Below, piece after piece: positions 12,004-23,252 of a DNA stretch of 64,000 bases. The number at the start of each line of letters is the position of its first letter. Within the stretch, counting starts at the first letter, position 1. The notes beneath the pieces were generated by a model, which worked only from the letters and a program-made list of their open reading frames with translations, ran no database searches and was not told the origin of the DNA. A program made the position numbers and the translations under genes. Source of the DNA: Sipunculus nudus (Eukaryota > Annelida > Sipuncula > Golfingiida > Sipunculidae); contig CM049317.1 in NCBI GenBank assembly GCA_026874595.1, positions 17,161,382-17,225,381 of the forward strand, in the 5' to 3' direction.

Positions 12004-12037
<34 letters not shown>
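12004..12037. repeat. (TA)n microsatellite
   Basis: TA run of about 34 bp, 45 bp downstream of the GA array. Confidence 0.97.
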
Positions 12038-12041
<4 letters not shown>

Positions 12042-12552
12042 TCCCTCCTATAGCCCAGGTTTACTGCGAAGATATGACACTTCTGCTTCCACTTCCGTTA
12101 ATGTAAATACAATTTATCCCGCTGCTTGGATATATATTTTTTTTTATAAAACTGTTACTTAACCATTTTCAAACCAGATACCTGAAAGGCCTACTTCTTT
12201 CACAGTAAGATACTCGATACGTGTACATGATACAAGATATCTATATTCAGTATATTACAGGGTTTTTTTTATTTATTTAATAGGAGCCAATGTTCTTTCC
12301 TGTTCATGGGAATTTTTTCTGTTCCCAAACCATGCACGCATTGATTTCAGATTTATTGTAAACATAGAATGTGTTCTGTAGAGGAAGCCAATAAGGTCCT
12401 TTTTATTGACCAATGTTTTTTTTTAGTATGTACACTGTCAAAGTCGGGCGTCACTCACCATAGGTTGGTCATATTTATAGGTCTAACGTCAGCCGGAACA
12501 CGTGACGACACTGATTGGAAGTGTCTTTGTAAAGCGATGTTTCAGTGCGCTG

Positions 12553-12556
<4 letters not shown>

Positions 12557-12609
<53 letters not shown>
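12557..12609. repeat. (TA)n microsatellite
   Basis: TA run of about 53 bp. Confidence 0.97.
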
Positions 12610-12612
<3 letters not shown>

Positions 12613-12959
12613 CATTATATAGTCCTAATAAATGCTTATACATATAATGATTATTAATTTGTAAAACAGAAAAACCCAATCGGTAGGTATTACTTATACA
12701 TGATTAAAGAAAAGTGTTTTCTAAGGGTTCTGAAAAGGGTTTCCATTAAAGAAGGTTTCCACTAACGTATAATATATACAGAAACCATTTTGGAAATAGA
12801 ACTGTTAAACAGAGGGTTTCTGTTCAAAAGGGTTTGAGAAAAACCCCTTTATGACCATATATGAAAAATGCACTATATGACAGAACATTTGGGAGAGGAG
12901 GAGGTTAAAAAATTTAGCCTTACACCTTACAAATCCCAATAAGATATAGGCGTGCATGC

Positions 12960-13133
12960 ACACTACAAAAGAGCGGCTGTAGGTGGCGCCACCGTTCTTG
13001 GGCACTTGAAAGCCACCCAAGACGTATTAATATGAAACATTTCATGCCGATATACATCAAAACCACTCCTGAGTTATGTGCACGAATGGGCCCTTTACAA
13101 CAACTATTGCAGGGAGAGCCACCTTTAATACGC
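12960..13133. repeat. Fragment of the GGTGGCGCCACC repeat group (left of LTR element)
   Basis: Contains GTAGGTGGCGCCACCG at about 12980, then CATGCCGATATACATCAAAACCACTCCTGAG. This is the layout seen repeatedly in the 62.3-64 kb array and again at 20100-20350. It ends at the ACGC target duplication (13130-13133) of the LTR retrotransposon, which therefore inserted into an older repeat. Confidence 0.5.
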
Positions 13134-14098
13134 TGTAACATTCTTGCCCTTTGACCTTGCCGGGGAGGGGCATCAACACTGATTGACAGTCGATATAGAG
13201 ATGCCCCAGAGCCAATCACAGGCAGCTAAGGACTTTGCCCTCTGTCCCTCTGGGATAAAACCCCCTTGCCCTGGCGACTCTCCCTCTCTTGGTGGAAAAA
13301 GTTACGGGGATCCCGAAAGGATCAGGGACAAGGGACAAGGGACAAGGCTCCAAGACGTCATAATAACCGGGGGTCCGGTCAGGACCAGCAGGGACAAGGC
13401 TCAAGACATGATGGCAAAAGCACCAGAGAAGGCTCCCGAGAAGGCTCCCGAGAAGGCTCCGATCGAACGAGAGCTGTACCTGGTCGAAAGGGACAAGGCT
13501 CATGACGGGACTGCGAATAGTCCAGGGGCAGGCCGGTAGCGCTCGGGCATTACTGGCAGGTTGCGAGGCTCAGGCTCCCGGAACACCTGGGGGATTCCTC
13601 GGTGGTTGACGGTTGGCGAGGGCGGGCCGGACCTAGCTGGCTAGCTGGCGTGTCAGTTCTGGCGACCTCAGTGCAGAATGAGGGGGACCCGAAGAGGCAA
13701 AACTGCGGCGTAGAAACCCTAGTTATTGCCTGAGCGGTGTAACGGTTATGGATGGATGGACTCTCCCTCTCTTGGATCATCGAGCAGTGGACCCCTGTGC
13801 CTGCCCTCTGTGGCAGGCAGAGGGTATATGGCTTCTTTTTCACCTTGGGGTTGGTTTTACGACAATGTCGGCTACCCAGGTGAAGAGCCACCCACTACCA
13901 AAGAGCAGTCCTTTTATCTAGTCTGGTGAGTATCTTTCTGTTTCATTTATAAGTCTAGATAATAATATGCAGTTCTGATATTTTGAAGGTTCAAGCTTAA
14001 ATTTTATTCCAGTAAAAAAGTGTTATTTTATCTCTCTAAATTGTGTGAGTGCATGTTGCCCAAGCCCAATTTCCTCCCAGAATAAATAAGCAGCTACA
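13134..14098 (+). repeat. 5' LTR of non-autonomous LTR retrotransposon (interrupted)
   Basis: Starts TGTAACATTC and ends CAGCTACA, as the 3' LTR does. It is 965 bp against 481 bp because a 483-bp insertion (including one duplicated 17-mer) lies inside. Outside that insertion the two LTRs differ only by a few single-base changes and two tiny indels, so the element is young. The strand follows the polypurine tract before the 3' LTR. GGGATAAAACCCCC near 13252 could act as a TATA-like promoter element within the LTR. Confidence 0.92.
13276..13775 (+). mobile_element. GC-rich retroposon nested in the 5' LTR
   Basis: The insert (13293-13758) is flanked by an exact 17-bp direct repeat, GACTCTCCCTCTCTTGG, at 13276-13292 and 13759-13775. 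The uninterrupted 3' LTR has this 17-mer once. The insert ends in a short ATGG/GGAT run (GGTTATGGATGGATGG). A long target duplication and a simple 3' tail point to LINE-machinery retroposition: either a 5'-truncated non-LTR element or a SINE. I see no clear pol III A/B boxes. It contains GGGACAAG repeats and a three-fold GAGAAGGCTCCC repeat. It is much more GC-rich than its surroundings. Confidence 0.75.
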
Positions 14099-17000
14099 TC
14101 TGGCGAGCATGTCATCGGTTGTTACTAACAGCTAGGAGACGAATTCTGGTAAATAAATTGCTTATTTTGAGTTAATTCTGGGTTTTTTAGCATCGGTATA
14201 TACTTAAGGGGCTTAGGTTGTAAAATTCTGCTAAATAAGCGATCTATTCAAATGGAAACATAGTAACAGGTTTAAAAATGCTTGACTTTCATTTCTTAAG
14301 AAAATTCTTTTTATTTAGTGCACTCGTTTTGTGAACTAGAATAGGGGCTGTTTATAAATGTAGGCCCGTCTCTTATTAAAGTATAATGCGTATTATTTTA
14401 TTTGAAAAGGCTAGTACTACCTTAGACTCCTTTTAATAAACCATTATACTAATTTGCTCTTCTTTGGCTATGACGCGGTGTATACATTATAGACAACTAG
14501 TGTATGCTTCAATAATCATCTTCTTAATTCAAATTCATTGGTAGGTGTACACTAATTTCACAGTATTGAACCTTTATCTGTACAATTTACAGTAAATACT
14601 ACGGTTATTGGGAATTTGCATTGTGGATAAACCAGTCATATTAGTTTTACATTCTTATAAAATGAGAGCCTTAATATCAATGTATTTCTAATTACTTCAG
14701 TCGTTAATTGAAATTAAATCCCACAGTGTTAAACTTGAATTGTGTGTTTCCACTAGGAGGTTATATATAAAATAAAAAGAAAATAAAAAAAAGTGTCCTG
14801 TAATCATGTATATAAAACATGTGTGACTTAGATGTAAAAGCAAGAGAAATAAAACGTGCTATGTGTACCATTAGGGGATGTGTAAAAGCTGTAACACGCA
14901 TTTCCTTATTGCATTGGGCATAAGTGTAATCCGCAAATATTTCATGCCCCCATGCAAACAGCCAGGCAACTTGTGCCTGCAATTGTATATATGTCATATT
15001 TTACTTATAATGAATGACCTTTTCTTTGCAAAATTCATGTGTTGATCAGATTTATGTATAGAGCAACTTTCAGGACTTGATCTAAATTAGCTGGATTATA
15101 CTGAAATAAGAGTAACAGCTCAACCTTTTATTATGCGTAGCTGTCTCTTGAATAAAAGTAACATAGCTTTTATTTTGTACATATGTATATATGCTGTCGA
15201 ATGGTACATATTTAAACTGTTATGTTCTGCATGTACATATTGAATGAATACTACTGAAATGGTAATTGTGAATGTATTTTGATAGAAATATCAGTTACAT
15301 ATCTAATTATTCAAATCTGGATTGTCAGTTAAAAATATTTTATAAGCCTGATCTACATTCAAATGTTATTTTAAACCCGATATTCAGTGATCTTTATGTT
15401 TAAACAAAATGGGTTTCTTGTGTAAAGAAATTTAGCCTACATGCTATTTTTAAAACAAGGCTGTATTTAATTTACCATAAATAGTGGTTTAAAAACCTGT
15501 GCACATGTAACTCAAAGGAACGACCTTTTGACCAAAAGTAACAAGGGTCACAAGTCATTGCATGATAACAGCTGTGTATCGGTTCTTCCAGCTCTGATAA
15601 ACCTGGGGTTTAGAGTTGGGGTCTAATATTAATGGCAAAACCAAAAGGCCATGCCCAAGGGCTATTGCATCACAAAGGGCTGAACACCCATCACCCCCAT
15701 GCAGGTGTTAGAGTTATCCATCGTCACAGGGCTTACCTGTCATCTTATTTATCTCCCTGTTAGGAGTAAAAACAAACCGGACACTGACCCTTAATCCCTC
15801 TGCCCCATATAGGTTATATAACATCCCATGAGGCTGATATATCAAACAGACCAGCACAGATTATCTTAACACCACCTGCAGGTACTTGTGTTAAGCGGAT
15901 TTTACACCTGGTCACTATGTCATGTGTAATGTACCCAACCTGAAAATTTGTACCTTTAACATGTTTTCATGTGCTGGTAACCCACTTCAAATTATAATAA
16001 TTATAAATAAATAAATAAAACTAGTAAACTAATCAACCAAAAAAAAAAAATTTAATAAAATATTATTTAATAATTGGGCTTATCTTTGTGTTGGTCTCCC
16101 TTATATGTCCAACTGATATAAGCAGATACTTTTAAGGTGTTTAGCCCTTGCCTTTAGATAATCCTAATAACTTGTTACAATTAATAATAAATTATGATGT
16201 TAAAAATAAAAACAGATCAGTACTTAATAATTTAGATCAATCTTTTAAAAAAAAATTAGTAATTTTCAGGGGATTACCTCTGAGGAATGCTCATATTTTA
16301 TTTACACTTTGACTAAATTCATTTGTTGAATTTGGATTTTGTTTTTGTATTTAACTTTAACACAAATGTAGACTATTATCTCAAAGCTATTTAAACTGTT
16401 CATAAACATTTTATTATTAATTACATTATAATTATAAAATTCTTATTTTAAAAATGAAACTTTTACAAACTTAGTTATTTCCAATTATAGTGGTTAACAT
16501 TTACAACTCTGCTTGATTAGACAAAATTCAGAAGTAAATAGTATGGTACTTATAAATTTAATTAACAGGCATTTTATTCTGCCTCACATACTGCTGGACT
16601 AGATATGCATGGGTATTACTTTGAATTTCTCTGGTGAAATTAACTACCTATAGGCTTGGATGTAACATGTCTGACACACCTGGAAGATTTTTATTGGTAT
16701 CCTATTTGCCTAGATCTCTGAGTATCTGGCATAGTACCATTTATTCTGCCTCAACATTGAGAGTTTTACTAGTCGCTTTTTTAGGGTTCATATCCCGGCA
16801 TAGTATGTGCTTTTCCTGGTTGAGTTTTAATTTAGTTTGGCATATAAGGGCATAAAATATATACCAGTTGCCTTGGGTGATACCCGGCGTGGTTGTCCCT
16901 TCTATGCAGTGTTTTGTGCTGGCAAAGTTCCCATGCAGTCGCTTTTTAAGGAGATGTTCTCCGGCATGGAAACAATTTTTGCCTTGTGATTTTGGTGTCT

Positions 17001-19587
17001 GACATGGCTGCATGTCTGCCTTGTGGGTTTTGCGTATCGCCTAGAGAGTTCTCGATTGTGGCAGGGTACCACCTTTCACCTAGAGTATTTTGTATCTGGT
17101 ATGGTGGCGCCACTTGCATAGGTTTGTACCTGTCATCATATCTAAACCTAGCTATAACATCAACCAGCACAAATTTGTTTCTCTTAAGTATTGGGAGTAA
17201 TTAAAATATATAAGACCAGTGTGCATACTTAACACACCAGTTAAACTGGCATCACTCATTTAGAAGCTTAACTTGTTTAATTAGGTTAATTTCAGTGAAA
17301 TCCTATCTATAATATTAATAGATGAACAACACACCAAAATACTAAATAAGTTGAATAAATACGCAAATAAAATGAATAAATAAGCTGACTTCAAGTTTAT
17401 GTCCACTCTATATTGCAGTTGAGAGTAATGATATTTAAAATAAATAAAAAACCACATATACATTGCTGGATTGGTAGAACATTTTTTTTTGGTAACCAAA
17501 TTACATATTTCACTGCGGATTCGAGTTAAGAAATGTTAATTTAACTCCGAGTACTACAAACTAAGTTAGCTATTACACATAATCTTAATCTAAACAGCTT
17601 AATAAAAGAAATACATAATAATAATAATAATCAGAATGATGATATTGTTGATGATAAATTGATGTATAAAAAAATAAATAAATAAACAGTAACCTGTAAA
17701 TGCTAGAAACAGATGAAAGAAAGCATTCTCATTATTCAAATAAACTAATGAAAAGGTACCTAATCCTGATATCAAATTTTAATGTCATATTTATAGATAC
17801 CTGTAGAAAAATAAAAAAAAAAACCTCTGATTTAACAAATTATTGGGCTGCACTGCTTACCATTTTCTCTCAGTTAAAGTCATGTATAGGTGTTGTATAT
17901 TACAGGTAGACTTCCTTTAACTGATTAAAACTACTGTGCAATTGTTGATTTATCTGGTAATATTATTTGATGTATTACTATGCTTAAGTTCACATGTAAA
18001 TATATAAGGAGATCTTACATTTAGCGAGAAATCTCGCTGTTACTTGATTATTATTACTTGGTCAGTTGTATTTCGTATTTTAGCCCAGTGAGAGGGCATA
18101 TTTCGGCCGAGCGGGGCTTAAAAAACCGTTTAGATTTTGAGGCCAAACAGGGCACAGAATAAATACTGTTTATGAAAAGCTTACCTGAGGGTAATGTATA
18201 TACGTCTAAACACTGATCAGATGATGATACAGTGTGCGAGTGAATCTCGCTAGATTAGTCGACCAATGGTCTTAATATTTCACCCCAGTGAGAGGGCATG
18301 TTTCGGCCGTGCTGGACCTAAAATACCGTCTGTATTTTGAGGCCAAACAGGGCACAGAATAAATACTGTTTATGAAAAGCTTACCCGAGGGTAAAGCATA
18401 TACGTCGAAACACTGATCAGATGATGATACAGTGTGTGAGTGAATCTCGCTGTATTAGTAGACCAGTGGTCGAAATATTATTTAGCCCAATGAGGGGGCA
18501 TGTTTCAGCCAGACGGGGCTCTAAATAAATTCCGTTACAGTCGTGAGGCCTGACAGGGCACAAAGAAAATACTGTCCATTAAATCTGATACGTTGGTTAC
18601 TTTTGCCAATCTTGTATCTTCGGGCTATACAACTTTTGGGGACTATAGTTACCCCTAGTTTTATATACTCCATACAAAACGGAGAAATGAGCCCAGATTA
18701 TGCCTATTGGAGGGTCCCTTTATGTAAACGCTGTCAATTTTATTTAATAATGTATAGTTGAAAACTTAGATCAAGTGTTTAACTGTTTTAATGTTTTACC
18801 AAGGGGCCGCTTATCATCATTCTTTATGTTTGATTATGTATAACTTTTTGTGAGAGCTATTTTTTTTAAATAGTCATGTCTAGGTTATTGCCGCAAAAAA
18901 ATTATACTTGTGTCATAAGGACAGATACTGCCGCTCTTGAATTTTATTTTCAGAGGCTCTATTTTCGCATGAACCAGTTGTCAGCCATCAGTGCAGCCTT
19001 CCCAGTGTGGTCCGGCTCAGCTCTTCTGCTACAGCAAGCTGCAACCTGAGCCAACATTCCACTACAGCCAGATAATGGACGCTTTTACAAATGCAGCACT
19101 CCTTGAGTAAATACTGAGGCCTGTGGCGCCACCATCTGGACTGATATTTTATTAAATCCTTTATGGCCACCAGGCTCACTAATGGACTGTAACATCTAAT
19201 AACTTATTGTACCTGGTGCATGTTGAATGTCAGTGATGTATCTTTGAATATTTTATATTGTTTTTGAATGTTCAATAAAAATTACACAATCCCTGAACCT
19301 TCAAAACAACTATCAGACTGCAAAATCCCTAATCACTGGAGGTACTGTGTGGGGTGAGAACACTCCCTACCCGCTGTTGTAGCATTGGATAAACCTACCT
19401 CCCCCCTCCCAACATGGGAGTTAGGGGTTGGGTAGCCGGCTAACAGCCTATACACAGCCTGCCAGCCATGTTTTGGTCATATAAGATACAAACAAAAACA
19501 AATTCTCCTCTCCATAGGCTAGATATCATGACTGCTATCGCAAAGTTTTCCACTGTAGTGAAAAATTTTTCCTATAGGGGGGAAGGA
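14099..19587 (+). mobile_element. Internal region of non-autonomous LTR retrotransposon
   Basis: The 5489 bp between the LTRs has no gag, protease, RT or integrase frame; all ORFs are short and unlike known families. The region after the 5' LTR reads TCTGGCGAGCATG, so a primer-binding site could start at TGG two bases in; the tRNA is not identified. Just before the 3' LTR is a polypurine tract, AGGGGGGAAGGA. This is the layout of a large retrotransposon derivative (LARD-like) moved in trans. It holds a tandem repeat at 18030-18570 and GTGGCGCCAC-type motifs at 17103-17113 and 19123-19133. Confidence 0.8.
18030..18570. repeat. Tandem repeat of about 200 bp in LTR element interior
   Basis: About 2.5 copies. 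AGTGAGAGGGCATRTTTCGGCC recurs at about 18087 and 18288, with a diverged copy at about 18487. Each is followed by GAGGCCAAACAGGGCACAGAA and by ACACTGATCAGATGATGATACAGTGTG in the first two copies. It is internal to the LTR element, so it moves with it. Confidence 0.85.
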
Positions 19588-20068
19588 TGTAACATTCTTG
19601 CCCTTTGACCTTGCCGGGGAGGGGCATCAACACTGATTGACAGTCGATATAGAGATGCCCCAGAGCCAATCACAGGCAGCTAAGGACTTTGCCCTCTGTC
19701 CCTCTGGGATAAAACCCCCTTGCCCTGGCGACTCTCCCTCTCTTGGATCATCGAGCAGTGGACCCCTGTGCCTGCCCTCTGTGGCAGGCAGAGGGTATAT
19801 GGCTTCTTTTTCACCTTGGGGTTGGTTTTACGACAATGTCGGCTACCCAGGTGAAGAGCCACCCACTACCAAAGAGCAGTCCTTTTATCTAGTCTGGTGA
19901 GTATCTTTCTGTTTCATTTATGTCTAGATAATAATATGCAGTTCTGATATTTTGAAGGTTCAAGCTTAAATTTTATTCCAGTAAAAAAAGTGTTATTTTA
20001 TCTCTTTAAATTGTGTGAGTGCATGTTGCCCAAGCCCAATTTCCTCCCAGAATAAATAAGCAGCTACA
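19588..20068 (+). repeat. 3' LTR of non-autonomous LTR retrotransposon
   Basis: 481 bp, TGTAACATTC...CAGCTACA, preceded by the polypurine tract and followed by the 4-bp target duplication ACGC (20069-20072), which matches 13130-13133. It preserves the empty site of the nested retroposon. Four-base duplications and TG...CA ends fit Gypsy or BEL type integration. Confidence 0.92.
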
Positions 20069-20072
20069 ACGC

Positions 20073-21710
20073 GAAAACTAATTCGACCCAAGATTATAAC
20101 GTGCAAAAATTCACATCAAACCACTCTTGAGGTATACATGAGTAGACACACGGATTGTCGTCACATCACAACGATTGTAGGTAGCGCCTCCAGTCTTATG
20201 CAGACGAGAACGTTGCCTAAGATCTTTGGACATGCAAATTTTAGGCCGATATATCAAACCACTCCTAGCTGAGATATAGGTGATGTACATGCGTTCTCCC
20301 AAAATATACATATACGGATGTATACGCCATGCGAGCAAACACGGAAGCTCAGAGGTCGCATTAAATCGATAGGGCACCAGGTGACACGTGGCTGTATCAG
20401 GATACCGAGTTGGGGGGAAAAAATCCATTCTGTGGTTCTCTCTTAGTTCCCGGAAACGAAAGAAATATATAGTAGCGAGGAACGCTGCTGTAAACATAAA
20501 GTATCCGCAAAACTAAATCGTGGCGGACAGAACTACCCCAAACTTATTAAATGAGTGTTACAATATGCGTGCATGGATCGCACTATACGGCACCTACCGG
20601 GCAAAAGTATATGAGGCAATTTATTTTTAATGTTTAAGCTATCATCATGGATAAACACAGCATCTAAGTCTCTGTGTATATTGTTATCAAATAATATTGT
20701 TATCGGGACGAATTTAGTGGGGGCACAGTGGGCGTGCGCCATCGTTTTTTTTTTCTTCCAAACAATGTAGTGACATGATAAATCGAGCAGTGCACAGAAA
20801 AGCAGAGTCTTTTTTCTGGAAAACTTCTGCATGCTTAAGTTATATGTAAACTCTAATAGCGCTCCCGATGTAATTGTTCAAGGGATCCATTTACATACCA
20901 GGTACATGTATATAAATAAACATGATATATATATACATATACTCTAACGGTTTCTGTCAATATTTCATTCTAAATCCGTGTGTTTATTCCATGCACAAGT
21001 TGAAAGAACCTTACACCGGGCGCCTTCAGTCGCGCGATCATGCAACACGCTGGATGTGTCGCGCATCTTCACAACTTTTTATTAAGCTTTCAATCGTTCT
21101 TCCGTGTTTCTTCTTCCGTGTGTTTTCTTCTTGTTTCGGAATTGTCGCTCGTATGAAAGATCGGCATTCTAGTCTCGCAGTTTATGGTAAACATGCAGAC
21201 ACGTGGTCACAGGACGGTGTTTACTCATACGCGGAAGCATAACGACGAATATACAACGTGAGAGTTTAAAATAAACCCGTCTGCCGGGATAGGTTTGCAA
21301 GGTTAACTTTTGTATTAGCCAAAATGAGCTAATAAAGTGAGATAATACACATGTTAAAGCAAATGAATATGAATTTTTATCTTTTATTTATTAGGATTGC
21401 AAAACATATATTGAATGATTAAAATCTGGTTCGCTAGAGCTTTAGGCCCCTAAATGTTTGCTACAGACTCCTTATAAAAAAATCGTCTTGCACTTAGAAG
21501 AGAATCAGTCCAATTTTTGTTCAAATTTATTCATTTAATTTAAAAATTTGTTAAAAAAAAACTTAAACCTCCACAGTCTCCTAACCATAAACACGCAGTG
21601 TTTCCGAGGCCTATACGTCAAACGGACCTATATAAATAGTGATGATAAATAGGTCTACTAGCGTATTAAACGATATTTCTTTCACTACACATTATTTGTT
21701 TTATTTTGAA
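20073..21710. other. Intergenic DNA with repeat remnant
   Basis: The first 280 bp continue the GGTGGCGCCACC-type repeat on the far side of the LTR insertion (GATTGTAGGTAGCGCCTCC at about 20174, GGCCGATATATCAAACCACTCC at about 20242). The rest contains a somewhat GC-richer patch (20990-21290) with no supported exon. Confidence 0.4.
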
Positions 21711-21712
21711 TA

Positions 21713-21944
21713 TAGTCCATTTCACCAAATGCTGTCCACATGTTTTTTGTAGATGATTTACTTAAGAGTTTATATTTTTCAATAATTTCCAAGAAAACAA
21801 CATATGGAAGTGACAACCTAATATGGCAATTAAGAATTTTACAATAAATCCTCTACTCTACACAACAATTGTTTCCTTTGAAATGTAACTATTAAAAATT
21901 TTCATAGCAAAAAACAGGTGGACATGTGGGGATGAAACGGACTA
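21713..21944. mobile_element. TA-target MITE, copy B (232 bp)
   Basis: TIRs TAGTCCATTTCACC...CTGTCCACATG and GACATGTGGGGATGAAACGGACTA, with TA on both sides (21711-21712, 21945-21946). Its interior CTAATATGGCAATTAAGAAT and CCTTTGAAATGTAACTA are the same as in the 2101-2636 copy, but with about 300 bp deleted from the middle. Confidence 0.78.
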
Positions 21945-21946
21945 TA

Positions 21947-23173
21947 GTTAATATATTTCTGCATGCTATATATTCCTTGTCCAGTATATCTTAATATCCC
22001 AATAAACCGAGATCTTATAATTATAATTAGGCCTAAATTAAAAAAATAATAATGATCGAAGGAAATGTAGAACATTATACGCATTACGAGTACCTTAAAC
22101 TTTATGAGCTGTTCACAATAAATTATTATTATCAAATATATCAGTTGTCATTTTTTACCTTGAAATAGGACAGAAAGCCCGGATGAAATATAGTGATTAG
22201 TTAGATCTGAAGGTACGGGAACTTCAAAAAAATTGTCTTTTCCATATTTAATACCGTATCATATACTTATTGTAGGCTACAGTAATTGATCATAAGCTTG
22301 TTATCAGTAATGGCAGTTATATAAATATAGGCGAATATAAAAGTAGCCCCATATCAGCCCTCTGACATTATACGACAAGGTGAAATTACTGGTCTTGTAT
22401 ACCAGCCCAATTATCATTGCCTACTAAGTCGGGTTATCACGGCTAATTGAAAAGAAAATATGTTAAGATATGAGATAAAGAGTTGGTGACTGATAGATAG
22501 CGATGCTATAATCCTTTAGGGCATATAACACCGTACTAGATGGGATGCTGAGCAGTGCGCATTAATCGGATCACTGCGGTCCCACCGCAGGCCTGCACTT
22601 TACGTAACCCAATTACCTTTGACCTATTTAGTGACCTACTTAAAGGCACAGCACGAAGTTGTCACCAGGCGAAGACTGTCATAACCAAGTGAGGTAAGAT
22701 TTTATGTTTACTTTAGGTTTAAACTGTTGTGTCATCATACATAAACGTCAGTATACAATTGTTAAATATTTGTAGATGGAAAATTTTCAAATTCAGGATG
22801 GATTTTGATCTGTTTGGTTTATGTAAAATGGGGCATCTCTTTCAACTTGAGTCGGATGTAGTTCTTGTTTGTGGAAAGACCGGGCCCTCCCCTCTGGTGC
22901 TATCACGTTTCATGCAGTATTCTGGTATTCTTGTTGTAAGTCTGTCATGTCTGTATAATAATATTCATTATCAAACCTCATCTTTCCCCCAATATATGCC
23001 GCTCCTAGCCCGTTTAGGGACTTGAATTCATGATAATCCAATGTTCAATTAAAAATTTAAAAATAACATCACGTTCAAGTATATACCTTGGTGCAGCTGC
23101 AGTCCTGCAGCGCTGACATATATAGTAAACAATACAAGCCCCATTTTCATATATGGAGTCCGTCTGTCGGACT
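21947..23173. other. Intergenic DNA; possible untranslated exon near 22650-22692
   Basis: Mostly AT-rich with no recognised gene. The stretch ending CATAACCAAGTGAG followed by GTAAGATT at 22693 has a consensus-like plus-strand donor after a less AT-rich block, which could be a 5' untranslated exon of a plus-strand gene. Nothing downstream confirms it. Confidence 0.2.
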
Positions 23174-23252
23174 AGTATATACCTAGACTCAGTTGTGGCT
23201 CTGTTTATTGAAACATTAAACAGAGCCACAACTGGATCTAAATATATACCAT
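23174..23252. repeat. Strong 79-bp hairpin
   Basis: Perfect 17-bp arms AGTTGTGGCTCTGTTTA (23191-23207) and the reverse complement (23217-23233), separated by a 9-base loop. The pairing extends outward by about 17 more bases with a few mismatches (GTATATACCTAGACTC versus GATCTAAATATATACC). The size and loop would suit a miniature hairpin transposon or a miRNA-like precursor. There is no evidence of expression. Confidence 0.75.

Larger units (their letters stand above)
10421..12955. other. Microsatellite-rich intergenic DNA
   Basis: Between the duplicated SH3BP5 5' flank and the repeat block that hosts the LTR element there are four TA arrays, one GA array and short ATAGGCCTA-type repeats around 11160-11275. 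No exon or RNA gene is convincing. Confidence 0.6.

Noticed and set aside
11647-12162. Overlapping ORFs with Arg-Glu, Ser-Leu or Tyr-Ile runs
   Set aside because: These are translations of (GA)n and (TA)n microsatellites, not genes.
13183-13539. 118-codon ORF with KAPEKAPEKAPE
   Set aside because: It runs from the LTR into the nested retroposon, so it is a chance fusion. The LTR part is repeated in the 3' LTR.
18000-18560. GATCAGATGATGATACAGTGTG repeats considered as a CRISPR-like array
   Set aside because: Long tandem units without spacers, in a eukaryotic LTR element.
19637-19900. 87-codon ORF inside the 3' LTR
   Set aside because: LTR sequence in which the 5' copy is disrupted by the insertion; there is no known LTR-encoded protein of this type.
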